From assembly GCA_022559845.1 (NCBI GenBank), contig CM040121.1, positions 344,198,243 through 344,262,242 on the forward strand: a stretch of 64,000 bases of DNA. Reading direction: 5' to 3'. Numbering within the stretch: the stretch's first letter is position 1; every line of letters begins with the position of its first letter. The stretch is from Amorphophallus konjac (lineage: Eukaryota > Streptophyta > Magnoliopsida > Alismatales > Araceae). Made by a program: the position numbers and the translations under genes. The notes beneath the pieces are model-generated. The model saw only the letters and a program-made list of their open reading frames with translations, had not been told where the DNA came from and did not search any database. This document shows positions 20,842-32,523 of the stretch, in pieces.

Positions 20842-22530
20842 GAATCTATGCAATATCTCAAGAGAAATAGGTCACTGTTTACAATCTGCTGAAATCTGTC
20901 TCCTGTGTGGTACAGTGGGATATGGCGGGGCTCTGTTTTTTATTTTTCCTCTGATCGCCATTAATGTGGACCCATTTGCTTGGTTGAAGGTATGTGGTGT
21001 AGATTTCAAGGCATTACCTAGGAAATAGCTAGGCATCGAGACACTGTTAGAGGCCAAGGCACTTGGGAGCCTACACAAGCAGGCTGAGAAGGAACTTATG
21101 AGTCGCCTTCATTGCCTTGTTTGTTGCACCTTGTTCAGCAAAGTGCAACAGTGAAGGCTGTCGCTGAACTATATGCTCCTAAAGGATGTTGCTTCTCATG
21201 GAAAGTCATGCTAAACAAAGGAAATTGGTAAACCTCATACCAAATGGAGTGTTGAGCTCAAGAACCCATCATGGTTAGCTCCAGTAGTAATAAAACCTTA
21301 TTGACATCAAAGAACTTAAAACTTTGCTTTTCTGGGAGATAATTCTTCAGGCAATTACATGGCCTGCAGAGAAAGAAAGAACGTGGTATTTCAGATAGGA
21401 CTCCAGAAATGGATATTTTTATGTGAATCCGAATTTCTGCTTGGGTACCCATTATTGTTTGACAAAGATAGGGAACTTTAGAAATTGGTAGATGGACAAT
21501 AACTTCATGAACTGAGGAAGTGGGCTTCTTTGTCAAAAATTGGTCTCAGGTTACCCATATTGTTTGACAATGTTGAATTATATGCACAAGAGATGAGCGC
21601 CATTTTCTTAAATATTTTACGAGTTAGCTATGAGATAAAAACCTACTTTTTTCTCATGGTGGTTCAGATTATAGGGCATTACTCCGTTGGCAAAGGGTAG
21701 AGGTTTTCCAAAATTGTGTTGGAAAAGTTGCATTTCACATAAAAAGACTATGAATGGTGTAGTTTTTCTGTGTGGTTGACTTTCTTAATAGTTGTAAACA
21801 TTTCATATTTTCATGTTTCAACCCATAGTTTCCCTTTTCTGTCTTGTTTGTTCTTGCTGTCCAGGTAGGTGATACAATATCTCGAGAAATAGGTAATCAT
21901 TTACTTGTATCTGCCTAAATTTGGATGGACCCATGGTAGGAGGACATGGCTGCCATATTAAGGATTGCTTTCTGGTTGCCACAGATTGAGACTCTTTTGG
22001 TTCATTAAAAGCATCTTTCAAGGCATTGCATAAGCAATGCCTAGATGTCAATGTACTACTGGAGTCCACGGCATTTCACATTAGACGAGTCTCTAAGTGG
22101 GCGAAAAGTCACTGACCTTGGTTGCCTTGGGCTACCAAACATTGGAATACTGTTATCGAACTATATGCTCCTAGAGGATGGTTATGGAATATCGTGTGCC
22201 AAACAAAGGAAATTGGTGAACTTACAGGCCAAACGGGATATTGAGCTCAATAACCTAGTATGGTTAACTCTAGTAAGCAAACCTTTTGACATCATTGAGC
22301 TGAAAGCATTGGTTTCTGGGAGATAATTCTACAGGTGATTACAGACCATGCATGGAAAGAGAGAGCATGACATTTTTAGGATAAAGAACATTGTATTAAG
22401 AGGCCTCTTAGACTTGAAACTAGACCCAATTATGCTTATTGTCTGACAATGATAGGAAGCTTTACAGACTGGTAGATGGATGATAGCATTAATGGTGATA
22501 AAGTCGGCTCCTTTGTCTGAATTCTTGAAG
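20842..22530. repeat. Diverged tandem duplication, about 0.7 kb per copy
   Basis: 20842-21540 and 21862-22530 share order and sequence: CAATATCTC-AGAAATAGGT, the GGCATT-CTAG block, CTCCTA-AGGATG, AAACAAAGGAAATTGGT, TCTGGGAGATAATTCT, and a TGACAA-GATAGG-A end. Copies differ by many substitutions and indels, so the duplication is old. No coding. Confidence 0.75.
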
Positions 22531-22830
22531 GTGGTCTCGAATTACCTGTTTTGTTGGAAGCATTAGAGACTGGTAAACGGACGATCACTTCAGCGGGGGA
22601 ATAGGGTATTTCCTTTGGGGATTTCACACTTTTTTGGTATGCTTTCTACATTATTGTTATAGAGGGGAACTTATGGGCCCAGTTTTTGCCACTACTGGAA
22701 GTATTTTCTCCAAAAGGGAATGTGTGCATCTCAAGAAAGCAAACAAGAGATCTTGGTACTTGTGCTGCATAGGAAGTTGTTTGCAAAAACAAGGTAAACA
22801 TGGTTCTTTCTGGGTTCTATTTTCTAAAAC

Positions 22831-22942
22831 AATTCATGTAGTCAGCTATAGGGTAAAATCATACTTTCTCTAAAACTCCAACATGGTAGTTGTAGTCAGC
22901 TCTAAGGTAAAATCATACTTTCTCCAACATGGTAGTTGGATT
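22831..22942. repeat. Local 55-bp duplication
   Basis: GTAGTCAGCT-TA-GGTAAAATCATACTTTCTC followed by CAACATGGTAGTTG occurs twice in direct order within this interval, with a small deletion in the second copy. Confidence 0.8.
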
Positions 22943-23048
22943 GATGGGACACCACTCCCTTTGAGGGTAGATGGTTTTGGTGCTTATGTACAAAGACCTA
23001 AAAATGGTGCAGTTTTTCTTGGTGCCATCAACCAATGCTCAATAGTTG

Positions 23049-23214
23049 GGGGCAGGCCCATTGCGGAATGGTTGGGATAGTGGCTATTGAATCGGAGGTC
23101 CTGGGTTCGATTCTGTGTGGGGGCAGATCAATTGGTGTGCTGGGGCTTCCCGCCTGTAGCCACCTGGGGTTTACCGGCAAAAGTGAGGTTTCCTTCATCA
23201 TCTAAAAGAAAATA
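23049..23214 (+). mobile_element. tRNA-derived SINE, 166 bp
   Basis: Flanked by 15-base direct repeats AATGCYCAATAGTTG at 23034-23048 and 23215-23229 (one mismatch). It carries an A-box-like TGGTTGGGATAGTGG and a B-box GGTTCGATTC, with usual pol III promoter spacing. The 3' part (GGGGCTTCCCGCC onward) is not tRNA-like, and the tail is A-rich. It would depend on LINE machinery. Confidence 0.85.
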
Positions 23215-23277
23215 AATGCCCAATAGTTGTAAGCATCTCACATGTTTCCCCCTATAGTTTCATCTCTTCTTTGGTGT

Positions 23278-24610
23278 TGATGAGGACAGCGCGTCATCAT
23301 TATGAGTTTATACTTGTAGATGACCCTACAGTTGATTTATCTAGTGTTATTTTGCTTATCAGTGTTAGTTGTGTCGTTGGATTCACATTATTTTCTTGTT
23401 CCTTTTGTACTTTAGGGACTATGTCTTTATTTTGGGTACTTGAGGGTATTTTGGTCTTTTTGTCATGTATGGGCTTACTTGTCGTTGGCCATCCTTGTTG
23501 GAGCCTATAAAAGGCCTGCAAACTCTAATGTAATTTCAGTTTTTTGAAAGGAATAAAAATGGGCATTTTTTTCTTGGTTGTGTTGTGAGAGTGCAAGGGG
23601 TGTGAAGCCCAAATCCTAGCTGTTGCCACCGCGCCCTACCACCTCCGTCCGCCTGAACTCCCCTCCCTTGTTCACGTCCATTCTCCTCCTTTTCTCCCTT
23701 GTGCCACTGTCACGCCACCCTACCGTGACCCCTCTTCCTCTTCTTCTTCCACGCCTCCTACCACCACCACTTGCCTGTTGCCTTCTTCCCTACCTCCTCT
23801 TCTTCCTCTTCTCCATCCGCCACTGCCAACCTAGCCTCCACCTCTCTTTCCTTCTTCCTCTTCTCCTTTCCCAACCCGCCGACAGGCCGTGTGAATAGGG
23901 CCAGCTCTCACCACCAGACGCGCCGGCTGCGGTTCTGCCCCCACTGTCCACCACTTCCGTGACCTCCCTCTTCCCGTGAGCCCAGCACCACCGCGGCGTC
24001 CTTCTCCTCCTTCCTCTCCTACTTCTGCCGTGGCTGTCCTTCGTTGCTGGTCACCGCAGCAGTAGTAGCTAGAGCCACCTCTGGCGCCATTGCTGTGGCT
24101 TCCCACCACTGCTGGCAATTGCAGCAGTAGTGGCTCTAGCAGTCCACGAGCATCCCTCCGCTTGCAGCCACCATCATCGTCTTTGCATCCGTCCCCGAGC
24201 GTTGCTCCTCCCGCAGCCACTGTCGTCGTCTTTGCTGTCCACCCGCACACTGTGTCAATGCCGCCACACACTCGAGTGTCGTCGGTAACCTCGTCCCCTC
24301 CCCATGGCTACTTTTTATTTGGTTAAATAATTGGTAGAACTTCGATTTATTTCCGTTATAGTGTCACGCTTGCTGTCCACTTCCAATCGCAAGTGTATGT
24401 GCATCTGTTTGGCCCTATACCCGACTGTCTAGACATTATGTGTGAGACGGTGCCTACTTTGCATTGAGATTTCGTCTTTAACTCTGAATGTGGCAATAAT
24501 TTCTTGTCATGGTTCTTGCTTTAATTATTGCATTTTTTGGGATTCACTTGTTCTTTTATTTTGCACTATTCATCCTATTATTGCTTGGAACTTGTCATGA
24601 TAATGCATCA
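23278..24610 (+). mobile_element. 5' LTR of D
   Basis: TGATGAGG to ATGCATCA, 1,333 bases. Short U3, TATA box at 23506, then a leader with CTCCTC/CCGCC-rich sequence. Confidence 0.85.
23504..23514 (+). promoter_or_regulatory. TATA box in D 5' LTR
   Basis: CCTATAAAAGG. The 3' LTR has the degraded form CCAATAAAAGG near 30783. Confidence 0.6.
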
Positions 24611-24613
24611 TTT

Positions 24614-24625
24614 TGGTATCATAGC
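24614..24625 (+). other. Primer binding site of D
   Basis: TGGTATCATAGC, 3 bases after the LTR, matching the initiator Met-tRNA site TGGTATCAGAGC with one change. Confidence 0.8.
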
Positions 24626-24770
24626 ATGGTTAGTGTTTAGAACTCTTCCCTATAGGTTTGATCATCATTTAATAGCATACATAGGTTTACCCACATCATT
24701 TAGTCACCTAGGTTCCACCTCCCATGCATGCCTTTGCGTAGTGGTCGAGATTACCTTGTTGACACCTTAA

Positions 24771-25990
24771 ATGGGTTTTGAGAGTCTATCGCAAATTCTA
24801 GAAGACATCCTAGCTAGGTTGGGAAACATCGAGCAAAAGCAACAAGAAACCCAAGAAAATCTGAATGCTCAGCTCGATTGGTTAGAACATGAACACGGGG
24901 TATCTCAGAGCCTAGTGACAAAGAAGCCTCCCAAGCTATCCCTAGAAATTGTAAGCAAGGAGTTCGGAGACCCTATCCCCATTACCTTGGCTTAGGACGT
25001 GAATAGACCCTACCTAAAAGGGGAGGCAGGCAAGGTCCACCCCCTCGAGAGGGTGAGATCATTTTCTCCGAGGGGAAATGAGAAGAATTATAGAATGGGT
25101 TGCTAATTATGCCTAGATCTCGGATAAATGGAAATTTTAGACCCAAACGACAACTTTCTTAAGAGCGTGGAAATTGACGCTCCCACTTACGATGGTCGTC
25201 GGGATCCCTAGGCATTCTTGGACTAGATGTTGAGCATGGACCGCTACTTTAACTAGTACGACATGTCAAAATTGAGGAAAGTCAGATTGGCAATCATGAA
25301 GTTGACTTGTTTGTGGGCCAGTACTAGGAAAATTAGGAGCCCTAATTGGCCTTGAGGAGAGAAGACCCTGTGATGACTTAGGATCAATGGAGCGATTAAA
25401 GGTTTAAGTACCTTCCCTTTTCATTCCACCAAAGGATGCTCGACTGACGGAACCGGTTGATCGAGGGCAACAAATTGGCCATTGAATATGTTGCCAAGTT
25501 TGATGAGTATCTGAATCAATGTAGTGCGTTGGAACTAGAATCCTACACAAACTGTCGCTCTTTCGATTGGGGGTTGCGATGGCTATCGTTGAGAGCTCAT
25601 TGCCAGAGGCACACCTACATTAGAGCTGGCCTATTAGTTGGTCATGGATTTGGACGAATCTAGGGGCGCTTTCTTTCCTCGAGGCCCATAACAAACATGG
25701 TATGCATGTGGGCAAGAGTACTACTTTCCACCCCGACCCTCCTTCTTCTGCTAAGCCTCTCTCTAGTTCTTCTAGCCATGTTAAACCTCCTCCTGTTGCT
25801 GAGAGGAGAGCTGCTAGTGAACCATTCAAGGTCAACCCTAGGACTCAATGCTACTGATGGCAAGGGTATGGCCATGTGGCTAGTCAGTGTCCAAGTTAGA
25901 CCAAGTCCCTTTACATTGATGGTGAGCATGTGAGTGACGAGCAAGAGGATGTAAAGGAAGTTGTTCACCAAGTCGAGGGAGGCTCATATG
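24771..25990 (+). pseudogene. D gag, degraded
   Basis: The ATG at 24771 opens a 74-residue heptad-rich segment (LEDILARLGNIEQKQQ), a likely coiled coil, ended by TAG at 24993. Downstream pieces in shifting frames include FDEYLNQCSALE (near 25500) and a zinc knuckle near 25848-25890 with a stop inside (CY, stop, WQGYGHVASQC). Homologues form the particle core and bind RNA; this copy cannot. Confidence 0.7.
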
Positions 25991-26018
25991 ACTCGACGAA
26001 TGAGAAAGAGTTTGTGGG

Positions 26019-26498
26019 ATGCATCAAGAGCGTTGTCCCGTATCACCCAGTTTCAGTTTGCAAAGATCGAGGTTAAGACTGGTTAGGTGCACCTTGACGC
26101 AACCCCAATCGACATACGACTGGAAGAGGACAACAATCTTCTACACATTCACCAAAATTGGAGAGAAGAGTTGCAAGGTGATTGTGGACAGTGGAAGTTG
26201 CATCGACGTTGTATCCTCTCACCTGTTGACCACTCTCACGTTGAGATCTATGCCTTACCCTCAACCCTACAAAGTGTCATGGATCGACGCCACATTCATT
26301 GAGGTTAAGGAGTGTAGCTTGGTTCCCACTGAGTTTGCTACGTTTAAGGACAAGGTGTGGTGTGATATCATCACTATAGATGTAGAGCACATTATTCTAG
26401 GGAGACGATGGTTGTTTGATCTAGACGTTACCATCTATGGATGCTCAAATATTTGCTCATTATTTATTCATGATGGTAAACATGTGAAGCTTGTGTGA
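26019..26498 (+). pseudogene. D aspartic protease region
   Basis: VIVDSGSCIDVVSSHLL is the retropepsin active site (DSG form). Near the C-terminus HIILGRRWLFDLDVTIYG matches the ILGRPWLxxxD motif of the fold. The reading frame is open for 159 residues, but its first 40 residues do not resemble the family and probably reflect a frame shift. Confidence 0.8.
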
Positions 26499-26567
26499 AG
26501 CCAACCCAAGCTCCTGAGTTTTGAAAAGAAGGTTGATAACTAGACTGAGAAGGACAGGGGGAAGAAA

Positions 26568-28060
26568 GTGGTCAGCCTGATCAGCCCCAAAGAACTAGAG
26601 CAAGATTTGAATAAAGGCCAACCAATGCTTGCTCTAATAGCTAGGGAAGTTGAGAAGGATGCCCCCCACCCCTCCTTTAATCTATCAAGACATTCTCGAG
26701 AAATTCACGGATGTTCTCCCGAAGGACTTAAGTTACCTCCCATGCGTGACATCCATCATGTCATAGACCTTATCCCAGGAGCCACCTTGCCCAACCTACC
26801 CCACTATCGAATGAACCCTGTAGACCATGCAGAACTTAAATAGTAGGTTGACGAGCTGTTGCCAAAAGGTTTCGTGAGAGAGTCTGAGTCCCTGCACAAT
26901 TCTAACACTATTGACATAAAAGAAAGATGGCACATGGTGTATGTGTGTTGACAGTCTTGCTTTTAACAAGATCATGGTCAAGTACGGTTTCCCTATCCCA
27001 GATTTGATGATATTATGCTAGACCTTATGGTTGGTGTCACCATCTTTTCTATGATCGATATGAAGAGTGGGTACCACCAGATTAGGATTCAACCTTGGGA
27101 CAGGTGGAAGGCGGCCTTAAGAACAAGGATGGTCTCTGTGAGTGGGTGGTCATGTCTTTTGGTATGTCTAATGCCCTGAGCACCTTTATGAGAGTCATGA
27201 CTCAGGTGTTTCGGCCTTTCATGGATAAGTTCCCGGTTGTCTATTTTGATGATATCTTGATCCACAACTAGAGACAAGAGCTTCACCTAGGCCACCTCTG
27301 TCAGGTCTTCACCGCACTTCGTATTGAAAAGTTCTATGTCATCCCAAAGAAGTCTCTTATGCACTAATCGTGTTAGTTTCCTCGGATTTGTGGGCTCTAT
27401 TGAGGGAGTCTCAACGGATCCAGAGAAGGTGAGGGCAATCAGAGAGTGTCCATTACCTCGCAACGTTAGAGACGTCTGTAGTTTCCATGGATTAGCCACC
27501 TACCATAGGTTCATCAGGAGATTCAGCAAGATCATGGCACCGATAACTGACTGCATGAAAAAGGGAGTTTGAGTGGACCACTGCAGCCACTAAAATCCTT
27601 TTGGGAGATCAAGGCTAGGATGATTGAGGACCCAATTATGCACTTACCTGATTTCTCTAAATCTTTGAAGTGGCTTGTGACGCTTCAGGACTTGCCGTTA
27701 GTGGTGTTCTCAGTTAGGAAGGTCACTCGATTGCCTATTTTAGCGAGAAGATGAATGACATCCGCCAATGCTATTCCACATATGACAAGGGATTCTATGT
27801 CGTTGTTCAATCCTTGCGGCATTGGTGACATTACCTATTGCCTTAAGAAATTTTCATCAATTTGGATCATGGGACTTTTAGGTACATCAACTCACAAAAG
27901 AAACTAGACTCACGATGGGTCCAATGGGTTGAGTTCCTCCGGGAATGCATATATGTCCTCAAGCACGAGGTGGGTGTTGAAAATAAGGTAGCCGATGCGC
28001 TCAGCCGAAGGTTGAACATCCTCACGAATATGAGCGCAGATTTGATTGATAGGCTTTGAT
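26568..28060 (+). pseudogene. D reverse transcriptase and RNase H, degraded
   Basis: Pieces in several frames: [23 protein letters not shown] (RT entry), [11 protein letters not shown] near 27058, [10 protein letters not shown] near 27237 (catalytic Asp pair kept), [18 protein letters not shown] and [15 protein letters not shown] at 27370-27540, and VENKVADALSRR near 27980 (RNase H end). Stops lie between most blocks. Confidence 0.85.
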
Positions 28061-28183
28061 TGGATGAGAGAAGATTTGAGGTGTGTCTCGACTTTGGGGA
28101 AGTTTTTGTCAAGCTTAGGGATGGGCACGAGCATGAGATTGAATCCTCATCCAAGATGGAATTCTGTTTAGGCACAACAAACT

Positions 28184-28684
28184 ATGCATTCTCCGCACGT
28201 CTGTGAGAGAATTCATCATTTGAGAGTTGCATGCTGGAGGTGTAGCTGGCCATTTCGGCTAGAAAAAAAATCATTGAAGTTGTTGAGCATCGGTTCTATT
28301 AGCCTATTTTGTAAAAGGATGTTGCCAAGACTGTTGGGCAATGTCGGATGCAAGGGAAACAAGTTTAGGTCCTTATATGTCCTTCCCTATTCCCAACTGC
28401 CTGTGTGAAGGCGTCAGTCTGGATTCTATGTTGGGCTTGCCTAAAACCATGAAGAGACATGACTCGATTCTGGTGGTTGTTGACCAATTTTCGAAGATGG
28501 CGCACTTCGTTCCTTATTCCAAAATCTCTGATGCGTCTCGAGTGGCCACGCTTTAGTTTGACAATGTGGTCAAGCTCCACGGGTTGCTTAAGACAATGGT
28601 GACCGATAAGGATATGAAATTCTCGAGCTACTTTTGGAAGACCTTGTGCACAAGTTGGGGACAAAACTGCAATTCTCTACTACC
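28184..28684 (+). pseudogene. D integrase, left of LINE K
   Basis: Shows AGGVAGHFG (near 28235), SLDSMLGLPKTMKRHDSILVVVDQFSKMAHF (first part SLDSMLGLPKT, then DSILVVVDQFSKMAHF) and [17 protein letters not shown]. The core is then interrupted at 28685 by LINE K and resumes at 29699 as CTTTCACCCACAAACAAATG. Several stops. Confidence 0.8.
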
Positions 28685-29698
28685 TTAATCCCGCTGATTA
28701 CACTTCTGTGTGCTACTTCATGTCTGATTTCTTCAGCACTATTTCTGACAAATTGTTTACCTGGATGGTAAGTAAACTTATCATGATGCTTTGGCTTTGG
28801 GAGGTTTGGTGTGAGAGGAACAAGCGGAGATATGATGGTAGGAGCAGGGATTCGGATGCCATTTTGTAGAAGGTTCTTAGCTCGGTTTGCTGCATTCAAT
28901 TCCCTGTGTGCTAGCGGTTGGGCAATCGTCGTATAGCCCAATTTCTCTCCAACTTCCAAATTTCTACACCAAATAAATTTGCTGCTTCACTGCGCATTGT
29001 GCATTGGCTCCGTCTGCCTGTAGCTGCCTTGAAACTAAATATCGACGGGGCCTCAAGAGGCAACTCGGGTATCAACGGCGGTGGTGGTTTGATCAGAGAT
29101 GATATGGGCCGTTGCTTGTTTACTTTTAGTCATTTTTATGCCCTTTCTTTTAGCTTGGTCCCTGAGGCTAGGGCGATGTTGGATGGCCTCAAATTTGCTG
29201 TTGTGCTGGGAATGAGAATTCATCAGATTGAAACTGACTCAAAGATTCTTGTGGGTGTACTGAATGGTGTGTTTACTTGCCCTTGGAGATTGCTGCCTTT
29301 TGTGAAAGATCTACGCTCTCACATTGCCAGTTTGGGAGCGGCTGTCCAGCATACTTTTCATGAAGGGAATCAATGTGCTGATGCGTTGGCCAATTTTGGT
29401 TGCGACATGGGAGCAAATCATGTTTTCCTTGTTGAGTTGTCTGTCCCTTGTCCTGTTATTGGCTGTATTAGATTGGACAGGTTGGGTCTGCCATCTCTTA
29501 GATATTAATGGCTATGTCTATGTATAGCTTTGTCTATGTCTTTCAGGGGCATGCCCCTGTGCCTTTGTAACTTGGTTTTTTTGGAATAAAATCTCACCTT
29601 TGTGGGGTTGGAGCGGTGGAGTGAACAACTCAGTCCTTCCTTGAAGGGGTGAGCGCTCTCCCGCCCTTCCCACTTAGGCTATTTGCTGAAAAAAAAAA
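28685..29698 (+). mobile_element. LINE fragment K, 5'-truncated, with A tail
   Basis: About 1.0 kb ending in ten A at 29689-29698, flanked by 11-base duplications. It begins within the ORF2 C-terminal region (WEVWCERNKRRYDG, just after the zf-RVT domain) and includes the RNase H domain. Truncation at the 5' side is usual for LINEs. Confidence 0.88.
28918..29508 (+). pseudogene. LINE K RNase H domain
   Basis: The 196-residue open stretch matches plant RNase H (RVT_3). LNIDGASRGN (Asp), LVPEARAMLDGL (Glu), IETDSKIL (Asp) and NQCADALANFG (Asp) supply all four catalytic acids. It ends with an in-frame stop at 29506-29508. The start shown (TTG in the DNA) is not a real start; upstream coding contains stops near 28867 and 28912. 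The domain is intact but has no complete ORF2, so it is called a pseudogene. Confidence 0.85.
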
Positions 29699-30540
29699 TC
29701 TCTATTGCCTTTCACCCACAAACAAATGGGCAGATTGGGGTGGTTAATCGGAGTTAGGAACTTGCTTAGATGTCTAGTTAGGGAGAACCTTCGAAATTGT
29801 GATCTAATCCTGCCTACAGCTGTCAACAGGACCATTGGTCTTAGCCCATTTGAGATCGTGCACGGATTTAAACTTAGCTAGATCTCTTACCCATGTCTTC
29901 CCACACCTTGTTTCAGATTCTGCATCTGCATTTGCATCACACTTGCACATATTGCATGAAGAGATCCGAGAAGAAAATCAGGAAAAACAATACTAGATAT
30001 AAAGAATTTGTTGATAGTCATAAGTGATGTCATGGGTTCAAAGTTGGGGACGATGTCATGGTTCATTTGCGGCCTGAGCGGTTTTCCCAAGGAACCGTGA
30101 AGAAATTACGTGCACTGCATTGGGCCTTTTTAAATCCTGAAGAAGATCAATCCCAATGCTTATGTGGTGGAACTGTCACCTGACTTTGGCGTGGTGGAAT
30201 TGTCACCTGACTTTGGCATCAGTCCCATATTTAATGTTGATGATCTAGTTCTGTACAAAGGTTCTTTGATTCCCCTACATGATCTATTTACGGATGAGCC
30301 TACCCCGAACACTTTGGATGAGAGCCTCTCTTTACCCTAACTTCCCCCAAATAATCCTATTGTAGCTAAACACATTGATACTATCTTGAATGATCAAATT
30401 GTCTTTACCCGAGACGGATTGGTTTGCCGTTACTTGATCAAATAGAGTGGTAGACCCAAGTCAGAGGATTTGTGGATCACCGAGGATGATGTAAGATGCC
30501 TGGACCTTTTGGAACGCTATCTCTTCCACCGCCAGTCGAC
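29699..30540 (+). pseudogene. D integrase end and chromodomain-like tail
   Basis: Continues D after LINE K: RENLRNCDLILPTAVNRT and LSPFEIVHGF (integrase end), NVDDLVLYKG, then DQIVFTRDGLVCRYLIK, a stop, SGRPKSEDLWITEDDV and LDLLERY. The last part resembles a chromodomain. A 28-base unit (GTGGAACTGTCACCTGACTT and GTGGAATTGTCACCTGACTT) is duplicated at about 30166-30215. Multiple stops. Confidence 0.75.
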
Positions 30541-30570
30541 GGAGTCGAGCTTTCTCCACTCCCAGGGAAA

Positions 30571-32009
30571 TGATGAGGGCATCAAGCCACCATTATGAGT
30601 TTATACTCGACCCCGTGGTTGATTTTTCTTGTGTTATTTTGCTTAGTGTTAATCGTATCGTTAGGTTTGAGTTATTTTCTTGTTTCTTTTGTACTTTAGG
30701 GATTGTCTTTATTTTTGGTACTGGAGGATATTTTGGTCTTTCCGTCATGTATGGACATACTTGTCTTTGGTCCTTGTTAGAGCCAATAAAAGGCTTGGAA
30801 ACCCTAATCTAGTTCTAGTTTTTTGAAAGGAATGAAAATGAGCATTGTCTTCTTGGGTGTGTTGTGAGAGTGCAAGGAGCGTGAAGCCCAAACCCTAGCT
30901 GCTGCCACTGTGCCCCGCCGCCGCACCAGTCGCCGCCGTCTGCCAGAACTCCCCTCCCTCGTGCATGTCCGTTCTTCTTCTTTTCCCCCCTATGCTATTG
31001 TCCCGCCAACCCACCGTGACCCCTCTTCCTCTTCTTCTTCCCTGCCCTTTGTCGCGACCGCGCCCTCTTCCTCGTCTCCTTTTCCTCTCCTCCATCTGCC
31101 ACTGCCAGCCCGTCGTCCCCTCTCTCTTCCCTTCTTCCTCTTTTCCTTTCCTAAACCCACCGATAGGCTGGGTGAATAGGGCCAGCCCTCACCACCAGAC
31201 GCGCCGGCCGCAGTTCTGCCCCCACCCTCCACTGTCTCTGCGACCTCCCTCTTCCTGGGAGCCTAGCCCATCGTAGTCCCCTTCTCCTCCTCCCTCTTCT
31301 TCTCATCCTTTTGCCGTGGTTGTCCTCTGCCGCCGACCACAACAGCAGCTAGGGTCGCCACCCATGCCATCGCTGTGACTCCCCTCAACCGCCGGCCACC
31401 GCATCAAATAGCGGCCAGAGCCGCCATCGGCACCATTGTCGTGGCTCCCCTCTGCCGCCAACCACAACAGCAGCCAGAGCTGCCACTGGCGCCATTGCCA
31501 CGGCCCACCATCTCCAGCAATCGTAGGAGTGGCGGCTCTAGTTGTCCACGAGCACCCCTCTGCTGGTAGCCACCGCCGCCGTCTCTACGACCGTCCGTGA
31601 GCTCTCCTCCAGCAACCACTGCCGTTGTCTCTGCCGTCTACCGCACACTGTGTTGATGCCACCACACACTTGAGTGCTACCGGTATCCTCTTACCCTCCT
31701 CTTGGCTACTTTTTACTTGGTTAAGTGATCAGTAGAATCTCGATTTATCTCTATAGTATCATGCTTCTTGTCCACCCCCATTCGTGAGCGTGTGCACATC
31801 TCTATGGCCTTGTATCGACTGTCTTGACATTACGTGTGAGATGATGCCTACTTTGCATTGGGATTTCATCTTTAACTCTGAATATGACAAAATAGTTTCT
31901 TGTCATAGTTCTTGCTTTGATTATCACATCGTTTGGGATTCGCTTGTTCTTCTATTTCGCACTGTTCATCCTATTATTACTCCGAACTTGTCATTTTGGT
32001 AGCACATCA
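30571..32009 (+). mobile_element. 3' LTR of D
   Basis: TGATGAGGGC to AGCACATCA, 1,439 bases, colinear with 23278-24610 but with many differences, including extra CCGCC-rich units near 31330-31520. Confidence 0.85.
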
Positions 32010-32120
32010 GGTGCAATAGATCCTTTCCCCTCTTTCTTTCAATTTGTCTTGGATGTTTGATCTCAAACCAATTCACTAAGCTTTGGAATTGTATGCACTT
32101 GATTTATTTGACTGAATGTT
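32010..32120. other. Intron-like sequence right of D
   Basis: Short AT-rich stretch starting with the right target duplication GGTGC. No feature recognised. Confidence 0.4.
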
Positions 32121-32392
32121 ATACTGCATAATAAAAATGATCTATATATTTTATATGTTTTACTTTTTTAAAAAATTTAACTTATTCTAGTTATCAAAAT
32201 ATTGTTGTTTTCCGATGCTGCACCATCGTTTCTTTGACCATGGCCATTTATTCAGTATACTGCATAATAAAAATGATCTATATATTTTATATGTTTTACT
32301 TTTTTATAAAATTTAACTTATTCTAGTTATCAAAATATTGTTGTTTTCCGATGCTGCACCATCGTTTCTTTGACCATGGCCATTTATTCAGT
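32121..32392. repeat. 136-bp near-perfect tandem duplication
   Basis: ATACTGCATAATAAAAATGA at 32121 recurs at 32257. The two 136-base copies differ at about one or two positions around the T-run (TTTTTAAAAAATTT versus TTTTTTATAAAATTT). Recent, 130 bases upstream of the exon. Confidence 0.9.
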
Positions 32393-32520
32393 ATATACCT
32401 ATTCCTGACATGCTGCTCCAGTTAGCTGAAATCTTGATATAGCTTTACTATTGTCTTTGCATTCCTTATCTATGATATAACTTCTTTCAATTTCTAAACT
32501 AATGTATAAACCTTTTGAAT

Positions 32521-32523
32521 TAG
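32521..32523 (+). other. Likely 3' splice acceptor (TAG) of the mannosidase exon
   Basis: TTTTGAATTAG precedes ATGATGGAGGGCAAC. In related proteins the residues before EGNMWLND continue the catalytic domain, so this codon is internal and the AG is best read as an acceptor (phase 0). Confidence 0.65.

Larger units (their letters stand above)
28674..29709. repeat. Target duplications of LINE K
   Basis: TCTCTACTACC at 28674-28684 and TCTCTATTGCC at 29699-29709, 9 of 11 identical. They flank the LINE and lie at the point where D's integrase coding is interrupted. Confidence 0.8.
23278..32009 (+). mobile_element. Element D: complete but dead Ty3/gypsy chromovirus-type element
   Basis: Two LTRs with ends TGATG and CATCA, primer site after the first, gag, protease, RT, RNase H, integrase and a chromodomain-like tail on the plus strand. 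Flanking 5-base duplication GGTGT (23273-23277) and GGTGC (32010-32014). Many stops and frameshifts, and clearly diverged LTRs, indicate an old insertion. It contains LINE fragment K. It lies upstream of the mannosidase exon, presumably in its intron. Confidence 0.85.

Noticed and set aside
23623..24326. Pro/Ser-rich open frames in the D LTR (and 30910-31619)
   Set aside because: CCGCC/CTCCTC-rich LTR leader; both LTRs show them with frame-breaking differences and no domain.
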